Shown piece by piece: positions 1 to 7,495 of a stretch of DNA of 64,000 nt. Under the pieces are notes generated by a model. That model did not search any database. It saw only the letters and a program-made list of their open reading frames with translations, and had not been told where the DNA came from. The stretch spans positions 8,063,501 through 8,127,500 of the forward strand of contig NZ_CP108538.1 of the NCBI RefSeq assembly GCF_035994185.1, given 5' to 3'. The stretch is from Streptomyces sp. NBC_01217 (GTDB taxonomy: Bacteria; Actinomycetota; Actinomycetes; Streptomycetales; Streptomycetaceae). The position numbers and the translations under genes are program-made. Every line of letters starts with the position of its first letter. Position 1 is the first letter of the stretch.

Positions 1-181
1 CGCTGACGAGGAAGCCCGCCGCCAGCGCGAAGTCGTCGCCCGGCGTACGCATCGTGATGGCGAGCGGCTTGCCGTTCAGCCGGATCTCCAGGGGCTCCTC
101 GGCGACGAGCGTGTCGGGGCGCGTGGAGACGGCCCCGTCCCGGATGCGGATGGTGCGGCGACGCTCGGTGACCCGTCCCAT
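1..181 (-). CDS. fdhD: FdhD, formate dehydrogenase accessory sulfurtransferase (N-terminal part, runs off the window)
   Basis: Only about the first 60 codons are inside the window; the gene continues leftwards. The reverse strand reads MGRVTERRRTIRIRDG, then LVAEEPLEIRLNG and TMRTPGDDFALAAGFL, which are characteristic N-terminal FdhD blocks. FdhD passes sulfur from the cysteine desulfurase to the molybdenum cofactor of formate dehydrogenase in the cytoplasm. The active-site cysteine loop lies outside the window. The gene is divergent from the KAS III gene across 321 bp. Presence of a formate dehydrogenase gene further left is inferred, not seen. Confidence 0.85.
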   Translation of the reverse strand, partial: MGRVTERRRTIRIRDGAVSTRPDTLVAEEPLEIRLNGKPLAITMRTPGDDFALAAGFLVS

Positions 182-502
182 AGCGGTTAACCCGATTCTG
201 TACGTGTTGGAAGCCGAACCGGCCCTTGTTGCAGAGATTGCCGTGGGTCACCGGATTGTCGTGCGGAGAGGTGACCTCGACGATTGCATTGTCCTGCACG
301 TGGACTGTGACGTTGCGGTCCACGCCGCATTGTGCGCAGTAAGTCGACAGGATATTGTCTACAGTATGCTTTTGGGGCGGTCAAGGCTGTGGTCAAGCCT
401 CCAACGGCCGGGCGCTATTCCTGTGGGATCACGTGCCCCTGTACCGGTCGGTAGCGACCAAGACTGGATGGTTCCTGCCATATGTAGCGAGGGGATCCGT
501 AC
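182..502. other. Divergent intergenic region between fdhD and the KAS III gene
   Basis: No convincing gene. It must hold the promoters of both divergent genes. The one recognisable element is the GntR-like palindrome at 352-367. Immediately before the KAS III start the sequence GAGGGG (about 489-494) serves as ribosome binding site. Confidence 0.6.
352..367. promoter_or_regulatory. Putative GntR/FCD operator (site A)
   Basis: ATATTGTCTACAGTAT has the palindromic shape ATA-N-TGT-NN-ACA-N-TAT. Its reverse complement ATACTGTAGACAATAT nearly matches a site just before the GntR gene (1471-1486), and its forward form resembles the left half of a site in the frc/sucC divergent region (27128-27157). 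Operator function is inferred from this sharing. Confidence 0.5.
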
Positions 503-1453
503 ATGACCGGCTCACGTGTCGTGGCGCTCGGCCACTATCAGCCCGCCAAGGTGCTCACCAACGACGATCTGGCCGCCATGGTCGACACCAGTGACGAGTG
601 GATCACCAGCCGCGTCGGCATCAGGACCCGCCACATCGGAGGCCCCGACGAGCCGGTGGACGAGCTGGCCGCGCACGCGGCGGCCAAGGCGCTCGCCATG
701 GCGGGGCTGCGGTCGGCCGAGATCGATCTGGTTCTCGTCGCCACCTCCACCGCGATCGACCGTTCGCCGAGCATGTCGGCGCGGGTCGCCGCCCGGCTCG
801 GCATGGGCTCGCCCGCGGTGATGGACATCAATGTGGTCTGCTCCGGCTTCACCCACGCCCTCGCCACCGCCGACCACGCGATCCGGGCGGGCGCGGCCGA
901 GCGGGTCCTGGTCATCGGCGCGGACAAGATGGCGGACATCGCGGACTGGACCGACCGCACCACCTGCGTACTGGTCGGTGACGGAGCCGGTGCGGCGGTC
1001 GTCGTCGCGGACCCGGACGGCGGTGACCCACCCGGGATCGGACCTGTCCTGTGGGGCTCGGTGCCGGAGATGGGGAACGCGGTACGGATCGAGGGGACGC
1101 CCCCGCGTTTCGCGCAGGAAGGGCAGTCCGTGTACCGCTGGGCCACCACCCAGCTGCCGCCCATCGCCCGCAAGGTGTGCGAGAAGGCCGGTGTCACCCC
1201 CGAGGATCTGGCCGCGGTGGTCCTGCATCAGGCCAATCTGCGGATCATCGAACCGGTCGCCAGGAAGATCGGCGCGGTCAACGCAGTCATCGCCCGGGAC
1301 GTCGTGGATTCCGGCAACACATCCGCGGCCTCCATCCCGATGGCCCTGTCCAAGCTGGTGGAGCGCGGCGAGGTCCGCAGCGGCGCGCCGGTGCTGCTGT
1401 TCGGCTTCGGCGGGAATCTCTCGTACGCGGGTCAGGTGATCCGCTGTCCCTGA
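503..1453 (+). CDS. Beta-ketoacyl-ACP synthase III (KAS III, FabH-like)
   Basis: A 316-residue thiolase-fold enzyme that condenses an acyl-CoA starter with malonyl-ACP. The Cys-His-Asn triad is intact: Cys113 in VVCSGFTHAL, His242 in LHQANLR and Asn272 in DSGNTSAAS. The start ATG follows GAGGGG. It stands alone, away from fabD/acpP/fabF, next to a GntR regulator and fdhD, so it is more likely a specialised paralogue (starter unit or acyl transfer in secondary metabolism) than the housekeeping FabH. A GntR-like site lies in its promoter region. The substrate cannot be read from sequence alone. Confidence 0.85.
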   Translation: MTGSRVVALGHYQPAKVLTNDDLAAMVDTSDEWITSRVGIRTRHIGGPDEPVDELAAHAAAKALAMAGLRSAEIDLVLVATSTAIDRSPSMSARVAARLGMGSPAVMDINVVCSGFTHALATADHAIRAGAAERVLVIGADKMADIADWTDRTTCVLVGDGAGAAVVVADPDGGDPPGIGPVLWGSVPEMGNAVRIEGTPPRFAQEGQSVYRWATTQLPPIARKVCEKAGVTPEDLAAVVLHQANLRIIEPVARKIGAVNAVIARDVVDSGNTSAASIPMALSKLVERGEVRSGAPVLLFGFGGNLSYAGQVIRCP

Positions 1454-1470
1454 GGGGCGTTGTGCTCGGT

Positions 1471-1486
1471 AGACTGTAGACGATAA
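1471..1486. promoter_or_regulatory. Putative GntR/FCD operator (site B), upstream of the GntR gene
   Basis: AGACTGTAGACGATAA shares the core ACTGTAGACRATA with the reverse complement of site A at 352-367. It lies about 32 bp before the GntR start, a position suited to autoregulation. Inferred from similarity only. Confidence 0.45.
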
Positions 1487-1517
1487 GCAGTAGTTCGTCG
1501 GCCGGAGGGGGACCGAG

Positions 1518-2195
1518 ATGTTGTCCACAGGACTGCCGCAAGGGGCTGTGCCGAAGTTGGAACGGCCCGGTCCGCTGCGCGAGCGTGTGTACGAGGCGCT
1601 GCTCGAACTCATCACGACACGTGCGCTCCGTCCCGGCCAGCACCTGATCGAGAGCGAACTGGCCGGACACCTCGGGGTGTCCAGGCAGCCGGTGCGCGAG
1701 GCGTTGCAGCGGCTGAACACCGAGGGCTGGGTCGATCTCCGGCCCGCCCAGGGTGCTTTCGTCCATGAGCCCACGGAGGACGAGGCGGATCAGCTGCTCT
1801 CGGTCCGCACCCTCCTGGAGGCCGAGGCCGCCCGGCTGGCCGCGGCCAATTCCTCCGCCGCGGGCATCGCCGCCCTGGAGGAGCTCTGCGCCAAGGGTGA
1901 GCAGGCCGTCGCCGACGACGACGTGGACCTGGCGGTCGCCACCAACGCGGCCTTCCATGCCAAGGTCATGGAGCTGGCGGGCAATGTCGTCCTGTCCGAA
2001 CTCGCCGGCCAGGTGGACCGCCGGGTCCGCTGGTACTACACCCCGGTGGCCCGCCAGCGCGGCACCCAGTCCTGGATCGAGCACCGCTCGCTCATCGAGG
2101 CGATCTCCTCGCGCGACGAGCCGCGGGCCACGGAGATCATGCGGGCGCACACGGAACACACGCGCAAGACGTACCACCAGCGCGAAGAGGGCTGA
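1518..2195 (+). CDS. GntR-family transcriptional regulator, FCD (FadR-C) subfamily
   Basis: 225 residues. The N-terminal winged helix-turn-helix is clear: LRERVYEALLELITTRALRPG, then ESELAGHLGVSRQPVREALQ. The C-terminal all-helical FCD ligand domain carries the usual metal-binding acid and histidines (NAAFHAKV, IEHRSLIEAI, RAHTEHTR). FCD regulators usually bind small organic acids. The ATG start follows GGAGGGGG. It is 64 bp after the KAS III stop and is followed by a strong terminator. Operator-like sites before both genes and in the distant frc/sucC region suggest that it controls organic-acid metabolism; that link is inferred. Confidence 0.88.
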   Translation: MLSTGLPQGAVPKLERPGPLRERVYEALLELITTRALRPGQHLIESELAGHLGVSRQPVREALQRLNTEGWVDLRPAQGAFVHEPTEDEADQLLSVRTLLEAEAARLAAANSSAAGIAALEELCAKGEQAVADDDVDLAVATNAAFHAKVMELAGNVVLSELAGQVDRRVRWYYTPVARQRGTQSWIEHRSLIEAISSRDEPRATEIMRAHTEHTRKTYHQREEG

Positions 2196-2206
2196 AGAAG
2201 CCGGAG

Positions 2207-2266
2207 CCGTCCCCCATCGCCGAACGGGCCGCAGTCGGCCCGTTCGGCGATGGGGGACGGTTTTTT
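2207..2266 (+). terminator. Rho-independent terminator after the GntR gene
   Basis: A perfect 24-bp stem (arms 2207-2230 and 2237-2260, beginning CCGTCCCCCATCGCC) with a 6-base loop GCAGTC is followed directly by TTTTTT at 2261-2266. This is one of the clearest terminators in the window and separates the GntR gene from the ROK/sugar locus. Confidence 0.92.
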
Positions 2267-2283
2267 GGACCGGAGTCCCTCGC

Positions 2284-2328
2284 CTTTGTCCTGGGTGTGG
2301 AGAAAGTTGTAGTGGATTCCTGCGCAAC
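2284..2328 (+). promoter_or_regulatory. Conserved promoter/operator block upstream of the ROK gene
   Basis: The 45-bp block starts CTTTGTCCTG, then GGAGAAAGTTG, and ends CTGCGCAA. It aligns without gaps to 9893-9937 upstream of the large secreted gene. Within it and just beyond, GAGAAAGTTG and CAACTTCTTC form an imperfect inverted repeat, as expected for a dimeric regulator. I infer an autoregulatory ROK operator. Confidence 0.45.
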
Positions 2329-2406
2329 TTCTTCCCACTCCCGGCAACCGCTGCTACGTTCCCCTCGAAAGCCCGACGGACAGGCCGATGTGGCGGGGAG
2401 GGGCGC

Positions 2407-3597
2407 GTGAGACGTATGACGGCACGACCCGCGAATGCGCATCAGGCGCGACTGCTCCGGCTGTTGCGCGACGGCGGGCCCAACTCACGGGCACAGCTGG
2501 GGGATCAGGTCGATCTCTCCCGTTCCAAGCTCGCCGTCGAGGTCGACAGACTGCTGGAGACCGGACTCGTCGTGGCCGACGGACTCGCCGCATCCCGCGG
2601 TGGACGTCGCTCGCACAACATCCGGCTCGCCCCGCAACTGCGCTTCCTCGGCGTCGACATCGGTGCCACATCCGTCGATGTGGCCGTCACCAACGCCGAG
2701 TTGGAGGTCCTGGGCCACCTCAACCACCCCATGGACGTACGCGAAGGGCCCGTCGCCGTCTTCGAGCAGGTGCTGTCCATGGCGGCCAAGCTCCGGGCCT
2801 CCGGGCTCGCCGAAGGATTCGACGGCGCGGGCATCGGCGTTCCCGGTCCGGTCCGCTTCCCCGAAGGCGTACCGGTCGCACCGCCGATCATGCCCGGCTG
2901 GGACGGCTTCCCGGTCCGCGAGGCGCTCAGCCAGGAACTGGGCTGCCCCGTCATGGTCGACAACGATGTGAACCTGATGGCGATGGGGGAGCAGCACGCG
3001 GGCGTCGCACGCTCCGTGGGCGACTTCCTCTGCATCAAGATCGGTACGGGCATCGGCTGCGGCATCGTCGTCGGCGGCGGCGTCTACCGCGGTACGACGG
3101 GCAGCGCGGGCGACATCGGGCACATCCAGGTCGAGCCCGAAGGGCGTGCCTGCGCCTGCGGCAACCGGGGCTGCCTGGAAGCACACTTCAGCGGCGCGGC
3201 GCTCGCCCGCGACGCCGAGGGCGCGGCACGCGCCGGACAGTCGGGCGAACTCGCCGCCCGGCTGGAGGCGGCCGGAAGGCTCACCGCCGCCGATGTGGCC
3301 GCCGCCGCGGCCGCCGGTGACGCCACCTCGCTCGACCTGATCCGCGAAGGCGGCAACCGGGTCGGCCAGGTCATCGCGGGACTCGTCAGCTTCTTCAACC
3401 CCGGACTGGTGGTGATCGGCGGCGGTGTGACCGGCCTCGGCCACACGCTCCTCGCCAGCGTCCGGACCCAGGTCTACCGGCAGTCACTGCCGCTGGCCAC
3501 CGGCAATCTCCCCATCGTTCTCGGTGAGCTGGGACCGACCGCCGGAGTCATCGGCGCCGCCCGGCTCATCAGCGACCACCTGTTCTCACCGGCCTGA
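2407..3597 (+). CDS. ROK-family transcriptional regulator
   Basis: About 396 residues. An N-terminal winged helix (HQARLLRLLRDGGPNSRAQL) is followed by the ROK sugar-kinase fold: FLGVDIGATSVDVAV, the sugar-binding stretch VDNDVNLMAMGE, IKIGTGIGCGIVVGGG, and the zinc motif CACGNRGCLEAH. Proteins of this type repress sugar uptake genes and are released by a sugar ligand. The GTG at 2407 is favoured because GGAGG lies 5 bases upstream; ATG 2416 is the alternative. It sits just before a sugar ABC operon on the same strand and probably controls it and the secreted enzyme at 10.1 kb. Confidence 0.88.
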   Translation: MRRMTARPANAHQARLLRLLRDGGPNSRAQLGDQVDLSRSKLAVEVDRLLETGLVVADGLAASRGGRRSHNIRLAPQLRFLGVDIGATSVDVAVTNAELEVLGHLNHPMDVREGPVAVFEQVLSMAAKLRASGLAEGFDGAGIGVPGPVRFPEGVPVAPPIMPGWDGFPVREALSQELGCPVMVDNDVNLMAMGEQHAGVARSVGDFLCIKIGTGIGCGIVVGGGVYRGTTGSAGDIGHIQVEPEGRACACGNRGCLEAHFSGAALARDAEGAARAGQSGELAARLEAAGRLTAADVAAAAAAGDATSLDLIREGGNRVGQVIAGLVSFFNPGLVVIGGGVTGLGHTLLASVRTQVYRQSLPLATGNLPIVLGELGPTAGVIGAARLISDHLFSPA

Positions 3598-3618
3598 TCC
3601 TCGGGCCGGCAGCACATC

Positions 3619-3677
3619 GGCACAGCCCGGCACCACCGCACCTGGCACAGCCCGGCACCACCGCACCTGGCACAGCC
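3619..3677 (+). repeat. 25-bp tandem repeat, 2.4 copies, before the ABC operon
   Basis: The unit GGCACAGCCCGGCACCACCG plus CACCT occurs at 3619-3643 and 3644-3668, with a partial third copy to about 3677. It fills most of the gap between the ROK stop and the ATPase start, so it lies in the operon leader or promoter. No function is known. Confidence 0.8.
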
Positions 3678-3716
3678 CTGTCCGCTCACCGGCCGCACCC
3701 GCCGAGGGGATTTGTC

Positions 3717-5243
3717 ATGGCACCAGAACCACCCCTGCTCACCATGTCCGGCATCACCAAATCGTTCCCCGGAGTGCGCGCCCTCGCCGGCGTGGACCTG
3801 GAGGTCCAGGCCGGCGAAGTCCACTGTCTCCTCGGGCAGAACGGCGCCGGCAAATCCACCCTCATCAAGGTGCTCGCCGGGGCCCACCAGCCCGACGAAG
3901 GCGAGATCACCTGGCGCGGCGAACCAGCCGCGCTAAAGTCGCCGATCGCGGCGATGCGCCTCGGCATCGCCACGATCTACCAGGAACTCGACCTGGTGGA
4001 GGGACTGTCGGTCGCCGAGAACGTCTTCCTCGGCCATGAACCCACCACCGCCCGCTTCGTCGTCCGCACCCGCGAGGGCCGCACGGCCTCCGCCGCACTG
4101 CTGAAGCGCCTCGGCCACCCGGAGATCGACCCGGCGAGGGCGGTCGGTGAACTCTCCGCCGCCCAGCAGCAGATCGTCTCCATGGCGCGGGCGCTCTCCC
4201 ACGACGTACGGCTCATCGTGATGGACGAGCCGTCCGCCGCACTCGACCCCGACGAGGTCGACAACCTCTTCCGCATCGTCGCCGCCCTCACCGCCGACGG
4301 GGTCGCCGTCGTCTACATCTCGCACCGCCTGGAGGAGATCCGCCGGATCGGCGACCGGGTGACCGTGCTCAAGGACGGCCGGGCCGTCGCCGTGGGGCTG
4401 CCCGCGAAATCCACCCCCACACGGGACATCGTCGCCATGATGACCGGCCGCAACGTCGAGTACGTCTTCCCGCCGCGCACCGCGGACAGCGCGGTGACGG
4501 CAGGGGCGGAGCCGGTGCTGAAGGTCGAAGGGCTGGCCAGGAAGGGCGAGTTCGACCCGGTCGACCTGGAGCTGCGGCCCGGCGAGATCGTCGGCCTGGC
4601 CGGACTCGTGGGCTCGGGGCGCTCCGAGATCCTGGAGACCGTCTACGGGGCCCGCAGGCCGAGCGCGGGTCGGGTCACCGTGGCCGGCAGACAGCTCAGG
4701 CCCGGCAGCGTCCGGGCGGCCGTCGCCGCCGGTATCGGCCTCGCCCCCGAGGAACGCAAGGCACAGGCCCTGCTGATGCTGGAATCCGTCACCCGCAATG
4801 TCTCCGTCTCCACGATGTCCCGGTTCTCCCGGGCGGGCTGGATGGACCGCGGGGCCGAACGCCGGGCGGCCCGCGCCGCCACCCGCGAACTCTCCCTGCG
4901 CCCCGACAACCCGGACGCCCCCGTCCGTACGCTCTCCGGCGGCAACCAGCAGAAGGCCGTCCTGGCCCGCTGGCTGTTGCGCGGCTGCCGGGTGCTGCTC
5001 CTCGACGAACCGACCCGCGGTGTCGACGTCGGCGCCCGCGCCGAGCTCTACGCCGTGATCCGCCGGCTGGCCGACGAAGGCCTCGCCGTACTGCTCGTCT
5101 CCAGCGAGGTCCCCGAAGTGCTGGGCCTCGCCGACCGGGTGCTGGTGCTCCGCGAGGGCCGCGTCGTGCACACGGCGGACGCCCGGGAGCTCGATGAGCA
5201 CCGCGTACTCGATCTAGTGATGGAAGGGAGCCCGACGTCATGA
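3717..5243 (+). CDS. Sugar ABC transporter, double ATPase subunit (RbsA/MglA type)
   Basis: 508 residues with two ABC domains, as in ribose/galactose-type importers. The first has Walker A GQNGAGKST (residues 40-48), Walker B RLIVMDEPSAAL and a degenerate signature LSAAQQQ. The second has the usual degenerate P-loop GLVGSGRSE, an intact signature LSGGNQQK and DEPTRGVDVGA. It powers import across the membrane with the permease that overlaps it by ATGA. GAGGGG precedes the ATG. The substrate is probably a monosaccharide or cyclitol; the MocA and isomerase neighbours fit, but sequence does not settle it. Confidence 0.92.
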   Translation: MAPEPPLLTMSGITKSFPGVRALAGVDLEVQAGEVHCLLGQNGAGKSTLIKVLAGAHQPDEGEITWRGEPAALKSPIAAMRLGIATIYQELDLVEGLSVAENVFLGHEPTTARFVVRTREGRTASAALLKRLGHPEIDPARAVGELSAAQQQIVSMARALSHDVRLIVMDEPSAALDPDEVDNLFRIVAALTADGVAVVYISHRLEEIRRIGDRVTVLKDGRAVAVGLPAKSTPTRDIVAMMTGRNVEYVFPPRTADSAVTAGAEPVLKVEGLARKGEFDPVDLELRPGEIVGLAGLVGSGRSEILETVYGARRPSAGRVTVAGRQLRPGSVRAAVAAGIGLAPEERKAQALLMLESVTRNVSVSTMSRFSRAGWMDRGAERRAARAATRELSLRPDNPDAPVRTLSGGNQQKAVLARWLLRGCRVLLLDEPTRGVDVGARAELYAVIRRLADEGLAVLLVSSEVPEVLGLADRVLVLREGRVVHTADARELDEHRVLDLVMEGSPTS

Positions 5244-6289
5244 CGCAGCCCGTCTCCTCGGCGCAGCAGGGCGGGCCGGACAAGGGAGCCGCCCCCGCCC
5301 CGGCCGCCGGACCCCGTAAGAAGGAAGGACCCGCGCGCACCCTCGGCCTGCGGGCGGACGTCCGTAACCTCTCGCTCCTCGGCGTTCTCGCCGTACTGAT
5401 CGCCGTCGGCGGATTCACCGAGCCCGACGCCTTCCTGGACACCGGGAACGTCCAGCTGATCCTGACCCAGTCGTCCGTCATCGGTGTCGTCACCGTCGGG
5501 ATGACCTTCGTCATCACCAGCGGCGGCATCGACCTGTCGGTCGGTGCGATGGTCGCGCTCGCCTCCGTCTGGGCGACCACGCTCGCCACCCAGGAGTACG
5601 GCTTCGCGGGCATTCTGTTCACCGCCGTGATCGTCGGACTCGGTGCCGGGCTGGTGAACGGGCTGCTCATCGCGTACGGGCGGATGGTGCCGTTCATCGC
5701 GACGCTGGCCATGCTCGCCTCGGCCCGTGGGCTCGCCCTGCAGATCACCGACGGCAAGACCCAGATCGTCACCGTCAAGTCGGTCCTCGATCTGGGGCTG
5801 CCCGACGCCTACGTCCTCGGCATCCCGCCGCTGGTCATGATGTTCGCCGCGGTGACCGTCATCGGCTGGCTGGTGCTGAACCGTACGACCTTCGGCCGGC
5901 GTACGGTCGCGGTCGGCGGCAACGCGGAAGCGGCCAGGCTGGCGGGCATCGACGTACGACGGCAGCGGCTCTACCTCTATCTGCTCTCCGGGCTGTGCTG
6001 CGGCATCGCCGCCTTCATGCTGATCATCCTGTCCGGTTCTGGACAGAACACCAACGGCGATCTGTACGAGCTCGACGCCATCGCCGCCGCGATCATCGGC
6101 GGCACCCTGCTCAGCGGCGGACGCGGCACCATCGTCGGCTCCGTACTCGGCGTCCTCGTCTTCACCACCATCACCAACATCTTCGCGCTCAACAATCTGC
6201 AGAGCGATGTCCAGCAGATCGCCAAGGGCGCGATCATCGTCGCCGCCGTCCTGGTCCAGCGCCGCACATCGGCGCACGGGGAGACCTGA
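5240..6289 (+). CDS. Sugar ABC transporter permease (RbsC type)
   Basis: 349 residues with about ten hydrophobic segments and family signatures TFVITSGGIDLSVGAMVAL, FIATLAMLASARG, GGNAEAARLAGI and YELDAIAAAIIGG. It forms the homodimeric membrane channel for the ATPase upstream, with which it overlaps (ATGA at 5240-5243). A proline- and alanine-rich hydrophilic leader of about 40 residues precedes the first membrane segment. It is followed after 100 bp by the binding protein. Confidence 0.92.
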   Translation: MTQPVSSAQQGGPDKGAAPAPAAGPRKKEGPARTLGLRADVRNLSLLGVLAVLIAVGGFTEPDAFLDTGNVQLILTQSSVIGVVTVGMTFVITSGGIDLSVGAMVALASVWATTLATQEYGFAGILFTAVIVGLGAGLVNGLLIAYGRMVPFIATLAMLASARGLALQITDGKTQIVTVKSVLDLGLPDAYVLGIPPLVMMFAAVTVIGWLVLNRTTFGRRTVAVGGNAEAARLAGIDVRRQRLYLYLLSGLCCGIAAFMLIILSGSGQNTNGDLYELDAIAAAIIGGTLLSGGRGTIVGSVLGVLVFTTITNIFALNNLQSDVQQIAKGAIIVAAVLVQRRTSAHGET

Positions 6290-6352
6290 GCCGGCGGGCG
6301 CACTGCCGGCAGCTCAGCATCTCCAACCCACCCACCGCCCCGTTCGCCACAT

Positions 6353-6364
6353 GTGACATGTCAC
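6353..6364. promoter_or_regulatory. 12-bp perfect palindrome just before the binding-protein start
   Basis: GTGACATGTCAC is fully self-complementary and ends 25 bases before the start codon at 6390; ACATGT is also repeated at 6349 and 6356. Position and symmetry suggest a regulator site or an RNA structure that sets the level of the binding protein. Function is inferred. Confidence 0.4.
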
Positions 6365-6389
6365 GCACCGGATGAAGGGTTTGACAGCC

Positions 6390-7427
6390 ATGCCAGAAAC
6401 CAGCCGCAGACGACTTCTCTTCGGCACCGCAGCCGTCTCCGCGGGCGCTCTCCTCACCGCCTGCACCAGCAACGAACCCAAGAAGTCGCAGACCGAGCCG
6501 ACCAACCAACCCGCCGCCGACGACAAGCCCGGCAAGCCCGTCACCATCGGCTTCGCGGGCCCGCAGGCCGACCACGGCTGGCTCAACGCCATCAACGAGA
6601 ACGCCAAGTCGCAGGCGGCGAAGTACTCCGAGGTGACCCTGGAGATCACCGAGGGCTCCAACGACACCGCCGCCCAGATCGGCCAGGTCAAGACCCTCAT
6701 CAACAAGAAGGTCGACGTCCTCGTCATCCTCCCGGCCGACGGCAAGGCGCTCACCCAGGTGGGCCTGGAGGCGATGAAGGCGGGCATCCCCGTCGTCAAC
6801 CTGGACCGGATCTTCGCCTCCCCGCAGGCCTACCGCTGCTGGGTCGGCGGCGACAACTACGGCATGGGCCTCAACGCCGGTACGTACATCGGCGAACAGC
6901 TCAAGGGCAAGTCGGGCGCCAAGGTCGTCGAGCTGGCCGGCATCGACAACCTGGAGCTCACCAAGCAGCGCAGCCAGGGCTTCGCCGACGCGCTGGAGAA
7001 CTACCCCAACATCAAGCTGGTGGCCCGTCAGGCCGCCGAGTTCACCGTCGAGTCGGGCCAGGCCAAGATGGCCCAGCTCCTTCAGGCGCAGAAGCAGATC
7101 GACGCCCTGTGGAACCACGACGACGACCAGGGCGTGGGCGCGCTGCGCGCCATCCAGCAGGCGGGTCGCGACGAGTTCCTGATGGTCGGCGGCGCCGGGG
7201 CCAAGTCCGCGATGGACGCCATCAAGGCCGACAACAGCGTGCTGAAGGCCACCGTTCTCTACCCGCCGACGATGGCCGCGTCCGCCATCGACCTGGCGCG
7301 CGCGCTCGGCCAGGGCAAGGGCATCACAGGCCTCTCCGAACTGGAGATCCCGACCAGCCTCACGCTCTACTCCGCCGTCGTCACCAAGGAGAACGTCGAC
7401 CAGTACCTGCCGACGGGCTTCAGCTGA
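6390..7427 (+). CDS. Sugar ABC transporter substrate-binding lipoprotein (RbsB-like)
   Basis: 345 residues. The N-terminus has a twin-arginine stretch SRRRLLFG and a lipobox LLTAC, so export by TAT and lipid anchoring are likely. The mature part is a type I periplasmic-binding fold: VTIGFAGPQADHGWLNAINENA, GQVKTLINKKVDVLVILPADG, LWNHDDDQGVGALRAI. An in-frame ATG at 6372 lacks a ribosome binding site, whereas AAGGG lies before 6390, which is therefore chosen. Third member of the transport operon. Confidence 0.92.
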   Translation: MPETSRRRLLFGTAAVSAGALLTACTSNEPKKSQTEPTNQPAADDKPGKPVTIGFAGPQADHGWLNAINENAKSQAAKYSEVTLEITEGSNDTAAQIGQVKTLINKKVDVLVILPADGKALTQVGLEAMKAGIPVVNLDRIFASPQAYRCWVGGDNYGMGLNAGTYIGEQLKGKSGAKVVELAGIDNLELTKQRSQGFADALENYPNIKLVARQAAEFTVESGQAKMAQLLQAQKQIDALWNHDDDQGVGALRAIQQAGRDEFLMVGGAGAKSAMDAIKADNSVLKATVLYPPTMAASAIDLARALGQGKGITGLSELEIPTSLTLYSAVVTKENVDQYLPTGFS

Positions 7428-7495
7428 TCCGCCCCGCAGGAGGGTGCTGACCCTCCTGCCGCACCCATCGAACGACCGACGAGGAGGAAGCCCGG

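Noticed and set aside
512..1774. Long minus-strand open frame over the KAS III and GntR genes
   Set aside because: GC-rich DNA gives long antisense frames; the plus-strand genes have intact active-site and helix-turn-helix motifs.
3619..3677. Tandem repeat resembling a short CRISPR array
   Set aside because: Units are directly adjacent with no unique spacers and there are no cas genes nearby; it is a simple tandem repeat.
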